A stretch of 64,000 bases of DNA from Leptothermofonsia sichuanensis E412 (GCF_019891175.1 NZ_CP072600.1:1-64000), one strand, 5' to 3'; positions 1 to 13,486 are shown, counted from the first letter of the stretch. Numbers and translations are program-made. Notes: generated from the letters alone by a model not told the origin.

Positions 1-29
1 TTGACACCCCTGGGTGATTTCGCTAGATT
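1..29 (+). promoter_or_regulatory. rRNA operon promoter
   Basis: TTGACA at 1-6 and TAGATT at 24-29 are separated by 17 bases, a good sigma70-type match. They lie about 220 bases before the 16S 5' end, a normal distance for an rRNA leader. The leader (30-250) holds no gene. The promoter may extend left of the window, so upstream activating sequence cannot be judged. Confidence 0.6.
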
Positions 30-250
30 AGATAAGCGCGATGAGGGAAGCGACACGCGAGTGGAGCGACCGGAGCGCGGTCGAACCAGGAAAACAGAAT
101 AGTTTGAAAGCCAGAATAGCACTTAAAGCTCGTCAAGGAAAGAGTGCTTTAGGGAGAGATCCCTAGAGAGTTTTATAGAATCCGGGGACTGAGAAGTTTC
201 TGGAGCCAAAGACAGATTCTAGAGTGAATCACATTTTAGTGTGGTTTACA

Positions 251-1739
<1,489 letters not shown>

Positions 1740-1913
1740 TTAGGGAGACCTGCCCGCTTAGAGAGAGAGGTGAGGAGAGAGAAGAGAGGAGTTAGAAGAA
1801 CTTTTCATCGAGACTCGCTTCACCGAACCAACTGTATATAATCTCCTAAGTTGGTCATCCCAAGGTCGGTCGAGTTTTAAGTGTTGGCTTTCAAACTAGC
1901 TTGGTTCGATGAT

Positions 1914-1987
<74 letters not shown>

Positions 1988-2070
1988 CCTTTAGGAGGAA
2001 GAGGGATGAAAGATAAAGGATGAACTGGAAAGCGTTCGGCCTTTAGCGTTCATGCTTCAGCCTTTTATCT

Positions 2071-2143
2071 GGGGGTTTAGCTCAGTTGGTAGAGCGCCTG
2101 CTTTGCAAGCAGGATGTCAGCGGTTCGAGTCCGCTAACCTCCA
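2071..2143 (+). tRNA. trnA: tRNA-Ala (TGC anticodon)
   Basis: A 73-nt cloverleaf: acceptor arms GGGGGTT/AACCTCC, anticodon loop TTTGCAA reading TGC, and T-arm GGTTCGAGTCC. It is the second spacer tRNA, 83 bases after tRNA-Ile. Confidence 0.97.
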
Positions 2144-2238
2144 CTGAGAGCGAGAGCTTTCAACGTAAAGGATTTCAGCAACTAATCTAGGGAAGCAAAT
2201 CGCATAAGTAGATAGTCTGCTGGGATTCGTTCCAGCCA

Positions 2239-2258
2239 GAACCTTGAAAACTGTATAG
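2239..2258 (+). promoter_or_regulatory. Pre-23S spacer box (boxA/D4-like)
   Basis: GAACCTTGAAAACTGTATAG closely resembles the conserved spacer block found before 23S in cyanobacteria. That block is associated with rRNA antitermination and processing. Called by recognition of the motif and its position about 120 bases before 23S. Confidence 0.6.
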
Positions 2259-2380
2259 AACTTGTCAGGTAGTGAATAGGAAAGTGGGGAGAGCGGAGAA
2301 CGGAGAAAGGTGAAATACCCTGGATTCTGGACGCTAGACCCTAAATCCTAGAAACACAGACACCAATGAACTTGTTAAGT

Positions 2381-5255
<2,875 letters not shown>

Positions 5256-5421
5256 TCAATCGGAAGGAGGAAGGAGGAAGGATAAAGGATGAATCATTCT
5301 GAGTTCTGAGTCTGAATCTGACCGTTTCGTTGGTGTTGACCAGTTCTATGCAGCCTTCAAGGTTTTGTGAACTCTGAGGAAATCAATCGAGCCGTTTCAT
5401 CCTTCAGCGTTCATCCGTCTT

Positions 5422-5539
5422 TCCTGGTGTCTATGGCGATGTGGACCCACGCTCATCCATCCCGAACTGAGTGGTGAAACGCATCTGCGGCGAAGATAGT
5501 TGGACGGTCGCGTCCTGCAAAAATAGCTCGATGCCAGGT
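5422..5539 (+). rRNA. rrf: 5S ribosomal RNA
   Basis: A 118-nt gene starting TCCTGGTGTC. The terminal stem CCTGGTG/TGCCAGG closes, with internal CCGAACT and GTGAAAC landmarks. It follows 23S after a 166-base spacer and completes the operon. Confidence 0.95.
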
Positions 5540-5550
5540 TAATATTTCTA

Positions 5551-5583
5551 CCCCCTCCTGAGACTACTCAGGAGGGGGTTTGC
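5551..5583 (+). terminator. rRNA operon terminator
   Basis: A perfect 12-bp stem (CCCCCTCCTGAG / CTCAGGAGGGGG) with a 4-base loop is followed by a T-containing tail, directly after 5S. A textbook intrinsic terminator. Confidence 0.9.
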
Positions 5584-5658
5584 TTTAAAGTCCTAGCTTT
5601 TTTCTGTTCTACGGAGCTGAAACAACGTTCTGAAGAACGGTCTTCTTCAGGTATCCTT

Positions 5659-7152
5659 CTAGCCGTGTCGGTGCCGTTCTATCCAGAGAAATGGAACACC
5701 CAGGCTAACCATAAGAATGCCTGCGATCGCTCCCAGCCCTGTGTAAGCCACGCTGGAATAAAGCAGGTAGCCACAAACGGCACAAAATATGAGTGGAATG
5801 GTTGGATAAAAAGGAACTTGAAATGGACGCGGTTGAGCGGGTTCTCGATAGCGCAGAACCATCAGGGAGATGCCACTGAGTAGAAAAAAGAACCAGAATA
5901 CGGGAGCAGTGTATTCCACCATTGTTTCAAACCCTTTGCGGGTAATGGTTCCCAGTATGACCAGCGCCAGGGAGATCACTCCCTGCAACAGAAACGCCTG
6001 AGTCGGTGCGCTGGAACGCCCCTGCCACTGCCCCAAAAAACCAAACAGAGTAAAGTCCTGTCCCAGAGCAAAGTTGGTGCGTGCACCTGTAAAAATAGTG
6101 GCGCTTACCGCTCCCAGAGTGGAAACCGCAATCAAAAAGCTAATCAGCCCTGCACCTGTATTTCCAAAAGAACGCCGTAAGAGATCGGCTGCCACAGCTT
6201 CTGACTGTGCCATGCCCTCCAGTCCCAGACCTTGCAGGTATGCCAGGTTAATCAGTAGATAAATTGCTGTGATGATGCCAATGCTCCAGAATAGGGAGCG
6301 GACAATATTGCGTCTGCCGTCGCGGATCTCTGCTGAAATGTAAGCGGCCTCATTCCACCCTCCATAGGACAGCAGTACAAACAGCATGGCCAGCCCCCAG
6401 GTGGTGGTCCGTGGTGCCTGAGCAACAGGTACACTGGCAGGGACAACCAGGAGCAGACCTACTCCTGTGACCAGGAGTAATCCTAAGACTTTGGCAAGCG
6501 TAAGCCAGTTCTGGGTCAGCTTACCCTGCCGTAATCCGATGATGTTCAGCCCGGTGAACAGGGCGATCGCCAGACCGGCGTAGATGGAAGCCGAGAATGG
6601 CCCCAATCTGAATAGCTGGGAAGCGTAGTCACCAAACACAAATGCCAGCAGGACAATGGAGCCGGTTTGAATCACGGTCATTCGTGCCCAGGCAAACAAG
6701 AACGCGAGATTGCTCCCAAACGCTCGCTGCAAATAGTAGTAATTTCCTCCTACATGAGGATAAGTAGTCGCTAATTCGGCGTAACAAAGTGCTCCGATAA
6801 AAGAAATTAATCCTCCAATCAACCAGGTCAGCATCATAACTGTGCCATTAGCCGCATTGGACGCAACCAGAGATGGAGTCTGGAAAATGCCTGCACCAAT
6901 GACAATGCCGACAATAATTGCGATCGCATCCGCAACAGTCAGCGCAGGTTGGGGAGCAGATGGTTCATGGGCAGAAATAGATTCCGGTAGGGTCCAGGGT
7001 TCATGTTGGCTCAAATTAAACTCTCCCAGTTTCTGATGGGTTGACTTGCTACCTACGCCAAATAGGATACAAGCTTGTCCCCTGAAATGGGCAAGGCTAA
7101 GAGAGAATGAGGCATCAGGAACTTGCTTTGTGTCTTTTGTGCTCAGTTCCAC
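5659..7152 (-). CDS. APC-superfamily amino acid permease
   Basis: An inner-membrane amino acid/polyamine/organocation transporter of 497 residues. After about 70 hydrophilic residues come roughly 12 hydrophobic segments. The first carries the family motif GIVIGAGIFQTP, which forms the substrate-binding break in TM1. The long polar N-terminus is unusual for the family and no second ATG occurs before TM1, so a GTG or TTG start nearer TM1 is possible. Substrate cannot be read from sequence. The gene is preceded by a 41-bp hairpin and stands alone. Confidence 0.85.
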   Translation of the reverse strand: MELSTKDTKQVPDASFSLSLAHFRGQACILFGVGSKSTHQKLGEFNLSQHEPWTLPESISAHEPSAPQPALTVADAIAIIVGIVIGAGIFQTPSLVASNAANGTVMMLTWLIGGLISFIGALCYAELATTYPHVGGNYYYLQRAFGSNLAFLFAWARMTVIQTGSIVLLAFVFGDYASQLFRLGPFSASIYAGLAIALFTGLNIIGLRQGKLTQNWLTLAKVLGLLLVTGVGLLLVVPASVPVAQAPRTTTWGLAMLFVLLSYGGWNEAAYISAEIRDGRRNIVRSLFWSIGIITAIYLLINLAYLQGLGLEGMAQSEAVAADLLRRSFGNTGAGLISFLIAVSTLGAVSATIFTGARTNFALGQDFTLFGFLGQWQGRSSAPTQAFLLQGVISLALVILGTITRKGFETMVEYTAPVFWFFFLLSGISLMVLRYREPAQPRPFQVPFYPTIPLIFCAVCGYLLYSSVAYTGLGAIAGILMVSLGVPFLWIERHRHG

Positions 7153-7188
7153 AGATTATAAAGTTCTCATTCCTTACAGAGTTAATTT

Positions 7189-7229
7189 GAGCGGGATGAA
7201 TTGAACTAAAGTTCTAATTCATCCCGCTC
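7189..7229. terminator. Long hairpin between lipoprotein and permease
   Basis: GAGCGGGATGAATT and its exact complement AATTCATCCCGCTC flank a short extension (AACT/AGTT) and a tiny loop. On the minus strand it lies 3' of the lipoprotein gene and 5' of the permease gene. It could end the first transcript. There is no clear T-tract, so an RNA-stabilising or repeat origin is equally possible. Confidence 0.5.
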
Positions 7230-7338
7230 TGCTAAAACCCCTCCAGGTGGCTTATTAGCCTTGCATTTGTAAGGCTGGGAATAGAGAAGGGTTATTATTT
7301 TGAGGTTTTCAATCGACAAAATAATTATTGACCGACCA

Positions 7339-7503
7339 CTAGGGGGAAGGAGTCGCCGCTGGAGATTCTGTAGGAGTCACCGTTGGAGAGGTTTCAGGAG
7401 TAGTGGCGTTGGGGGGAGGAGGTGTCTCTGTTGCCGGACCGCATGCACCCAGCAGAATAGCCAATCCAAGGATTGAAGCCAGAGACACCAATGTTCTGTT
7501 CAT
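7339..7503 (-). CDS. Small Pro/Thr-rich lipoprotein
   Basis: A 54-residue protein. A hydrophobic signal (residues 3-18) leads to the lipobox LGAC with the lipidated Cys at 21. The mature part is almost entirely Pro, Thr, Ser, Ala and Glu (runs such as TPPPPN and TPETSPTVTPTESP). GAGGAA lies 4-5 bases before the ATG, a good ribosome binding site. The mature peptide of about 34 residues looks like a flexible tether or a lipid-anchored spacer. Function unknown. The gene is short but codon-regular and starts cleanly, so it is probably real. Confidence 0.75.
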   Translation of the reverse strand: MNRTLVSLASILGLAILLGACGPATETPPPPNATTPETSPTVTPTESPAATPSP

Positions 7504-7681
7504 AATTCCTCACCTGAAATCAACTGCATAAGAAGATTCAACGATCCGCCATTGGACGAACCGATACATTTCATGATTATGAGTATTCAGGAATACAATT
7601 TCATGTGCCTTTAGACAGAAAAACTTCGAACGGCGGATTGCCAGCCAGTTTTTGGGTAGATGTTGAATAAACGCTGGCAGT

Positions 7682-8620
7682 CTATACCAGCGTTTTTGCC
7701 TTATCCAGGGGGGCAATGCCAGCCAGGTCAAGAATTTGCGGGATCAGGTCTTCTCGTTTGACTGCCATCATGTGAACGCCCTGACAAAGCTGGCGGGCTA
7801 ATTTCACCTGTTCCGCAGCAATGACCATGCCTTCATAGAGGGGGTCAGCCGCCCGTTCCAGGCGTTCAATGATGGAATCGGGAATGTGGACACCGGGCAC
7901 ACAGCGGTTAATAAACTGGGCATTTTTAGCAGACTTCAGCAGAAAAATTCCTGCCAGAATAGGCTTGTTGCAGTCTGCCGCAATCTGGGTCATAAATTTT
8001 TCCAGGCGATCAAAGTCTGAAATCAGTTGACTCTGGAAGAATTGTGCTCCGGCTGCCAGCTTGCGTTCAAACCGGCGTTGTAGTCCTGACCAGCTACCGC
8101 ACTGGGGATCTACCGCCGCACCCACAAATAGATCGGTTGCACCATCAGGCATCGTTTTCTCGTTAAAGTCGATGCCGGCATTGAGCTTACGAATCAGTTG
8201 CAACAATCGGACGGATTCGAGTTCAAAGACACTCCGGGCATTGGGATGGTCCCCAGCTTTAACCGGGTCACCTGTGAGTGCCAGAATATTGCGGATACCA
8301 AGGGCATGGGCACCCATCAGGTCTGCCTGCAACCCAATGACATTGCGATCGCGACAGGCTACCTGGCAGATAGGTTCAATCCCCTGTTGGAGGAGAATCA
8401 CGGAAGCAGCTAAAGAGGACATTCGCAATACAGCTCGACTGCCATCTGTGATGTTGACTCCATGAACCCGTCCTTTCAGTAACTGCGCCATCTGAAGCAT
8501 GTGGGCTGGATTGCCGCCCTTGGGCGGGGCAACTTCGGCTGTAACCAGAAAGTGCCCGGCCTGAGCCGCTTCACGGAAGGAGGGAATTGACTGGGCGTTC
8601 GAGTTCAATGGGTTAAACAT
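7682..8620 (-). CDS. Methylenetetrahydrofolate reductase family protein (MetF-like)
   Basis: A 312-residue FAD-dependent TIM-barrel protein of the 5,10-methylenetetrahydrofolate reductase family. It would make 5-methyl-THF for methionine synthesis. Visible family segments are FLVTAEVAPPKG near residue 25 (with the catalytic-type Glu), VNITDGSRA, NILALTGDP (folate/FAD region) and GAQFFQSQLISD. Length matches bacterial MetF. The sequence resembles the actinobacterial/cyanobacterial branch more than E. coli MetF, so the electron donor may differ; this is inference. No methionine genes are adjacent. Confidence 0.85.
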   Translation of the reverse strand: MFNPLNSNAQSIPSFREAAQAGHFLVTAEVAPPKGGNPAHMLQMAQLLKGRVHGVNITDGSRAVLRMSSLAASVILLQQGIEPICQVACRDRNVIGLQADLMGAHALGIRNILALTGDPVKAGDHPNARSVFELESVRLLQLIRKLNAGIDFNEKTMPDGATDLFVGAAVDPQCGSWSGLQRRFERKLAAGAQFFQSQLISDFDRLEKFMTQIAADCNKPILAGIFLLKSAKNAQFINRCVPGVHIPDSIIERLERAADPLYEGMVIAAEQVKLARQLCQGVHMMAVKREDLIPQILDLAGIAPLDKAKTLV

Positions 8621-8788
8621 CCGTGACCAGGCGTTTTGAAGATTGAGAGATTGCTATCTAACGTTACATGGCATTCAGACAATTTAGAACGGCCTGATTT
8701 AAACTTTCATAGGAACTTAATTAAAGGACGCCTGACATTGAGGTTTAGAACAATTTGTTTGCACCCATAAGTAGTGGTCAGATAACCA

Positions 8789-8905
8789 GGGATCGTGGAT
8801 TAGACAAGCTGAAAGACTTAGGGTTTTACCACAGAGACACAGAGGGCACAGAGGAATTGCTCTGTGTTCTCTGTACCTCTGTGGTGAAATTTCAGGTTAT
8901 GAAGT
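8789..8905. repeat. Dispersed CACAGAG hairpin repeat, copy 1
   Basis: A leader GATCGTGGATTA..AAGCTGAAAGACTTAG is followed by two 26-nt arms (8828-8853 and 8860-8885). The arms are complementary except at 4 positions, with loop GAATTG, and are built from ACCACAGAG, ACAGAG and CACAGAG blocks. Related copies lie at 18455-18562 and 34216-34313. It sits 4 bases past the stop of the MocA-like gene, so it could act as that transcript's 3' hairpin. Confidence 0.8.
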
Positions 8906-8908
8906 CTT

Positions 8909-9541
8909 CTACGAAGTAGGAGGAGCAAGAGAGGTCCTTTGCCATGCCAGCAAGACGGCATGATACTGCTTAGGGGTGTTGAGATCCAGCAAAACATCGG
9001 GGGTATGGAATTCTACACGCTGAATTTGCTGATTAAACGCCCGTATGACCTGGCGCAATCCCAACGTTTCTTCCTGCAATCCTTCCAGTAACGATCGGGC
9101 GATCGCGGAAAAGACCAGAGGGTGTCCTATTCGACCCTGATACATGGGTGCTGTAATCGGGGCAGTGCCTGAGTTATGAGACTGAAGCAACGACTGATAA
9201 ATCCAGTAGGGGCGTGGTTGGTCTACGGCGACCACCATCAGGCTATGCCAGGTGGGGGGGACATACCTTAAGCCAGTGTGAATTGAACTGACTTTTCCAG
9301 CTTCAGGGTGGGGGTTAATGGCTATCTGAGAGGAGCGCGCGCCAGGCTGCTGCTGATTGTGGGGGCCCAGCACCACAATTGGGGTAACCCCAGCCTGGAG
9401 TAATTGCTCAACCTGATAGGAGAGCAGGGTGGTTCCGTTGAGCCAGGGCAGGCTGGCTTTGCAGGTGCCCATCCGGGTGGATGCGCCAGCCGCCAGAACG
9501 ATCGCAAAGTGAATGGGAGAGTCAGGTGGTCTGGGGGACAT
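8909..9541 (-). CDS. MocA/MobA-like molybdopterin nucleotidyltransferase
   Basis: A 210-residue NTP-transferase. The N-terminal nucleotide-binding signature VLAAGASTRMG and the following KASLPWLNG are diagnostic for the MobA/MocA/IspD fold. VVAVDQPRP corresponds to the metal-binding Asp strand, and PITAPMYQGRIGHPLVF is the conserved substrate-loop region. Such enzymes attach CMP or GMP to molybdopterin, giving the dinucleotide cofactor of molybdenum hydroxylases. It follows xdhC with a 20-base overlap on the same strand, strongly suggesting joint translation. Confidence 0.85.
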   Translation of the reverse strand: MSPRPPDSPIHFAIVLAAGASTRMGTCKASLPWLNGTTLLSYQVEQLLQAGVTPIVVLGPHNQQQPGARSSQIAINPHPEAGKVSSIHTGLRYVPPTWHSLMVVAVDQPRPYWIYQSLLQSHNSGTAPITAPMYQGRIGHPLVFSAIARSLLEGLQEETLGLRQVIRAFNQQIQRVEFHTPDVLLDLNTPKQYHAVLLAWQRTSLAPPTS

Positions 9542-10574
9542 GGTGGGTGAAGGGGGAGGGCAATCTGTTAGCAGGTTGCTGATTAGGGAGTTGTTGAGTG
9601 GACTGGAGGCGTTCTGAGAGCGATCGCCCGCTTCCCCCGCGTCGCACTTTAATCAATTCCGCGCAGATACTGATAGCAATCTCTTCTGGCGTCAGTGCTC
9701 CAATATCCAACCCAATTGGCGCGTAAATGTTCGGGAATGCCAGCCATTCCTGCGGTTCCATTGACTGTTGGAATGTCTGGAGAACCATTTTGACGCGCCG
9801 TTCACTTCCAATCATGCCGATGTAGTTAGTAGAACACCGTCGAAGGGCTTGCAGGGCTTCCAGATCATGGACAAAACCCCGTGTGACTAAAGCCACATAA
9901 AGGGCGGAAAAGGCTGGCAACCGGAGAATTGCTTTCCTGATCGGTTCTGCTAACACAAGGGCCGCATCTGGAAACCGTGCCTGGCTTGCAAACTCAGGGC
10001 GATCATCCTGTACGACGATCTGAAAGCCAGCCAGATGGGCGATATGAGCCAGGGGAATGGCACAGTGACCGGCTCCGATAATGAGCAACGCAGGTGGCGG
10101 CAGGAGGGGGGCAAGGAAAGCATGGGGGTGGAGAGTGGGAGGTGGAGGGTGGGGGTTAGCTTCGAGATGGGGCGATCGCCCGGCTTCCAGGGGGGTAACT
10201 AAAACCCCTGACTGTCCCGATTCCAGCCATGCAATGATTTGATGCACCAGTGTCAGGGCGCTTTGTCCCTGCCAGCGTTCTAACCAGACCTGCATGGTCC
10301 CCCCGCAAACGCCCTGTGTTTCTCGCTGGGGGGCACCCGTCAGATCAATTTCAACCTGCTGTTTCTGACCAGATTCAAGCACCTGAACGGACTGTTGAAT
10401 CACTTTGGCTTCCCCGGCACCCCCACCAATTGTGCCAATTGTGGTGCGATTTGAACGGATGACCATCCTGGCTCCCACTTCTCTGGGGACCGATCCTCTG
10501 ATGTGGATCACAGTGGCCAGAACAACGGGTTCCCGTGTGAGGATCCCCGCCATCTGTCGGTAAAACTCAAGCAT
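9522..10574 (-). CDS. XdhC/CoxI-family molybdenum enzyme maturation factor
   Basis: A 350-residue two-domain protein. The N-terminal XdhC_CoxI domain has VIHIRGSVPREVGARM and TIGTIGGGAGEA. The C-terminal Rossmann-like domain has LIIGAGHCAIPLA and VVQDDRPEFA. Known members bind molybdenum cofactor and help sulfurate and insert it into xanthine-dehydrogenase-type enzymes. The linker near residues 135-165 is rich in Pro and His and is encoded by repetitive GGTGGAG DNA (10119-10165), so it looks like an in-frame repeat insertion. No molybdenum hydroxylase subunits lie in the window; the client is elsewhere or lost. Confidence 0.88.
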   Translation of the reverse strand: MLEFYRQMAGILTREPVVLATVIHIRGSVPREVGARMVIRSNRTTIGTIGGGAGEAKVIQQSVQVLESGQKQQVEIDLTGAPQRETQGVCGGTMQVWLERWQGQSALTLVHQIIAWLESGQSGVLVTPLEAGRSPHLEANPHPPPPTLHPHAFLAPLLPPPALLIIGAGHCAIPLAHIAHLAGFQIVVQDDRPEFASQARFPDAALVLAEPIRKAILRLPAFSALYVALVTRGFVHDLEALQALRRCSTNYIGMIGSERRVKMVLQTFQQSMEPQEWLAFPNIYAPIGLDIGALTPEEIAISICAELIKVRRGGSGRSLSERLQSTQQLPNQQPANRLPSPFTHHVPQTT

Positions 10575-10686
10575 GTCAACTCAGGCTCAATGATCAGTAG
10601 AACGCTCTATTTCAGTACGGTATCGTAATCCAACCTATAACCCTTACCCATGCCAGTCTGTTGATTTTAAGGGCAGAGAAATCCGA

Positions 10687-10734
10687 TAACTGATCACTGA
10701 TAACAATCAATAACTGATCACTGATAACAATCAA
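10687..10734. repeat. Two perfect 24-bp tandem repeats
   Basis: The unit beginning TAACTGATCACTGATAAC and ending AATCAA occurs twice head to tail (10687-10710 and 10711-10734). It lies in the spacer between xdhC and the next gene. No function is apparent. Confidence 0.9.
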
Positions 10735-10794
10735 AGGTTGCGATCGCCCTCTGGTTTTGTATGACAATACACAAAACATCTGGCAGGGAGAACC

Positions 10795-10977
10795 ATGTCT
10801 GAAGGCAATATACAAGTTTGTCCGGTCTGTGGGGTCAAAATCATCAAAATAATTGGGGGCGATCGCGTTTTATTTTCAATCGGACCGCCGGGGACGAGAA
10901 AAACTCTGTGGGCAAAAATTTGTCAATTTACAGACAAACCTGGATGCCTCAACAGAGATGGGGAACAGGGCAAATAG
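10795..10977 (+). CDS. Small cysteine-motif protein
   Basis: A 60-residue protein with CPVCG at residues 9-13 and two further Cys in CQFTDKPGC. Together these could form a four-Cys zinc site. The stretch SIGPPGTRKTLWAKICQF resembles a small protein I recognise as recurrent in cyanobacteria but cannot name. ATG follows AGGGAGAACC, an acceptable ribosome binding site. Function unknown; nucleic-acid binding or a rubredoxin-like knuckle are guesses. Confidence 0.65.
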   Translation: MSEGNIQVCPVCGVKIIKIIGGDRVLFSIGPPGTRKTLWAKICQFTDKPGCLNRDGEQGK

Positions 10978-11350
10978 CAGAGAGGCAGGGGTAGTTCCGG
11001 GTTCAGAAAATAGGGTTGGAAAGCTCTGCTAGTCCACAGAACTCGTTTGCAGGACTGTATTGAGATGAACCCTACTGAATCCAGTACGGTAATCCAGCCC
11101 CAAAGGGTCACCGGGTCAATTTCCTGAGCAGGTTGAAAACGTTAAAGTAGTAGTAAGCAGATTCATAACTCTTAACAAGAGATGAATGACATTCAAGAGC
11201 GTGTTTATGAACTGCCCAGGCTGAGTACCTGGACTTGGGCGGTTAGGACTTTTCGGATAGGCTTTAGGTAAGGTTCGTTCACGCAAGACAAGATCTGAAT
11301 TTTAAGAGGACAGATTTGACTGTCATTGAAGCGTCTGGGTAGGCACGTTT
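10978..11350 (+). other. Intergenic leader before the DUF1517 gene
   Basis: 373 bases without a supportable gene. The stretch is too long for a simple promoter and could hold a 5' leader RNA. I see no riboswitch consensus and no strong -35/-10 pair. Confidence 0.4.
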
Positions 11351-12310
11351 ATGCGAAACAAAATCACTTCATTCATTAAGCCGTTGCTGAAGTCGCTGTT
11401 GGCGATTGGGCTGGTGCTGTCTCTGGCATTCAGCCATGCCGATGGTGCTCTGGCAGCTCCTGGTGGTGGCAGAATTGGCGGTGGCTCTTTTAGGGCACCA
11501 AGCCGGACTTACTCGGCTCCCCGTACTTATGCCCCTCCAGGGGGTGGCTACGGTTATGGTTACGGGGGCGGCTATGGGTTCCCATTCGTCTTTCCCTTTC
11601 CCTTCTTTGTTGGGGGTGGCGGGTTATTCAGCATCTTAATTTTCCTGGCGATCGCCGGGTTCCTGGTGAATACCTTCCGTCGCTTCCGGGGAGACGATGG
11701 CATGGGTGGCTATGAAGTCGCCGATCCGACTGTTTCAGTTGCCCGGCTCCAGGTTGGGCTGCTGGCAGAGGCCCGGGAACTGCAAGCGGATTTGAATAAG
11801 CTGGCACTGAAAGCGGATACCAGTTCCACGGCAGGTCTATCTGCTGTTTTGCAGGAGACTTCTCTGGCACTGCTGCGTCACCCTGAGTACTGGGTCTATG
11901 CGAGTGCTTCAGTCCAGCAGGCTCGGTTACAGACGGCTGAAACCGAGTTTAACCGAATGCTGTTGTCTGAACGCAGCAAGTTCAGTGGTGAGACTCTTTC
12001 TAATGTCAACAGTCAACTACGGCAGGCGACTGAGTCGAATGCCCTGGCTGTTCGTGGAAATGATGGTTCCCTGGTACAGCAGGAACCAGGTGAATATATT
12101 GTGGTTACTCTGCTGGTCGGCGCTCAGGGCAAGTTAAACCTGCCTGCCGTGAACAACTCTAACGATTTGCGTCAAGCCTTACAGCAGTTGGGTGGTATAC
12201 CGGGCGATCGCCTGCTGGCTCTGGAAGTGCTCTGGACTCCTCAGGCTGAAGGCGATGTTCTGACCAGTGATGATCTGCTGGTGCAGTATCCCAACCTGAA
12301 AATGGTATAA
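11351..12310 (+). CDS. DUF1517 family membrane protein
   Basis: A 319-residue protein. It has a signal or first TM at residues 10-35 ending ALAAPGGG, then a Gly/Tyr/Pro-rich stretch (40-80), then a second TM (about 88-110) starting LFSILIFLAIAGFLV. The C-terminal domain (about 125-319) includes VSVARLQVGLLAEARELQADL and EYIVVTLLVGAQGKLNLP, both typical of DUF1517. Homologues are found in cyanobacteria and plastids. The biochemical role is not established to my knowledge. The C-terminal domain probably faces one aqueous side while the Gly-rich part is extruded. Single-gene unit with its own terminator. Confidence 0.9.
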   Translation: MRNKITSFIKPLLKSLLAIGLVLSLAFSHADGALAAPGGGRIGGGSFRAPSRTYSAPRTYAPPGGGYGYGYGGGYGFPFVFPFPFFVGGGGLFSILIFLAIAGFLVNTFRRFRGDDGMGGYEVADPTVSVARLQVGLLAEARELQADLNKLALKADTSSTAGLSAVLQETSLALLRHPEYWVYASASVQQARLQTAETEFNRMLLSERSKFSGETLSNVNSQLRQATESNALAVRGNDGSLVQQEPGEYIVVTLLVGAQGKLNLPAVNNSNDLRQALQQLGGIPGDRLLALEVLWTPQAEGDVLTSDDLLVQYPNLKMV

Positions 12311-12361
12311 GGTCCAGCAGGGACAACGGTCCCAACTAATTACAATCAATCATCTGGTTTA

Positions 12362-12384
12362 GAAGGGGGCTGGTTAGCCCCCTT
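12362..12384 (+). terminator. Intrinsic terminator of the DUF1517 gene
   Basis: AAGGGGGCT and AGCCCCCTT form a perfect 9-bp stem with loop GGTT, followed by TTTTGCTGTTT. Located about 50 bases past the stop codon. Confidence 0.85.
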
Positions 12385-12566
12385 TTGCTGTTTAGTGTCA
12401 ATTTGAACTTTTTTCGCCAATCAATCCGTAGTAGAGATAAGTCCAATACAGTTGTTACAGCAATTGTGTTACAGCAATTGTCAATTCGCTTTGCCCTACC
12501 TGATACCTGGCACAGTACCCAACACTCAAAATCAAACGACTCCTGGTTCTGACTAAATCCATATCT

Positions 12567-13352
12567 ATGAATGCACCCCGCAAAATTCTGGGTATTCCAC
12601 CCAATGCCTGGGCGGTCAATGCAGACTTTGCAGACCTCACCCGTCCGCCACTTGAACCCAGGCCTATTACGCTCAAAGCAGACACCAAAACACTGCGCCT
12701 GGACCTGGCAAAAACGGCCATGCTGGTCATTGATATGCAGAATGACTTTTGCCACCCAGATGGCTGGCTGGCACACATTGGAGTGGATATCAGCCCTGCC
12801 CGTACCCCGATTGCGCCGCTTCAGGGGGTGCTTCCTGTTTTGCGGAGTGCCCAGGTGCCTGTGCTCTGGGTCAATTGGGGGAATCGCCCTGATTTGCTCA
12901 ACATCAGTGCCGGTCTGCGTCATGTTTATAACTCCAGTGGTGAGGGAGTCGGTTTAGGGGATCCGTTGCCTGCCAATGGTGCCCCAGTGTTAATCAAAGA
13001 TAGCTGGGCGGCGGCTGTCGTAGACGAGTTAAAACCAGAGCCAGAAGACATCTGTGTGGATAAGTATCGAATGAGTGGCTTTTGGGACACCCCCCTTGAT
13101 AGCATCCTCAAAAACCTGGGTAGAACAACCTTATTATTTGGTGGAGTGAATGCTGACCAGTGCGTTATGGCAACCCTGCAAGATGCCAATTTTTTAGGCT
13201 ACGACTGCATTCTGGTCAAAGATTGCACGGCAACTACCTCCCCAGACTACTGCTGGCAGGCAACCCTTTATAACGTCAACCAGTGCTTTGGATTTGCCAC
13301 AGATTCCTGCGCAATTTTAGATGCCATCAAAGCCGAAACCCCCTTGAGTTAA
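12567..13352 (+). CDS. Isochorismatase-family cysteine hydrolase
   Basis: A 261-residue alpha/beta amidohydrolase. The family catalytic triad is visible: Asp56 in VIDMQNDF, Lys166 in VDKYRMSGFW and Cys199 in GVNADQCVMAT. The N-terminal extension of about 45 residues and the signature DANFLGYDCILVKD place it with RutB/ureidoacrylate-hydrolase-like or N-carbamoyl amidase members rather than true isochorismatase, but the substrate is not decidable. It begins a plus-strand run with a cupin, a CocE-type hydrolase and an exporter, which suggests hydrolytic breakdown of an amide or ureido compound. Confidence 0.88.
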   Translation: MNAPRKILGIPPNAWAVNADFADLTRPPLEPRPITLKADTKTLRLDLAKTAMLVIDMQNDFCHPDGWLAHIGVDISPARTPIAPLQGVLPVLRSAQVPVLWVNWGNRPDLLNISAGLRHVYNSSGEGVGLGDPLPANGAPVLIKDSWAAAVVDELKPEPEDICVDKYRMSGFWDTPLDSILKNLGRTTLLFGGVNADQCVMATLQDANFLGYDCILVKDCTATTSPDYCWQATLYNVNQCFGFATDSCAILDAIKAETPLS

Positions 13353-13486
13353 GGAATTAAGTGGCTCTCTCTTCATTCGCGGGGCAGTTTGTGCTGAGCC
13401 ATACCGATCTGTTGTCCTCCCCTGACTTATCTCTTCTCTCATCTTTCACCTCTCACTCTCATAGAACCACCTCCAGGAGCACTCCT

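Noticed and set aside
7510-7731. 73-codon minus-strand frame
   Set aside because: It overlaps the MetF-like gene end in another frame and has no ribosome binding site or family resemblance.
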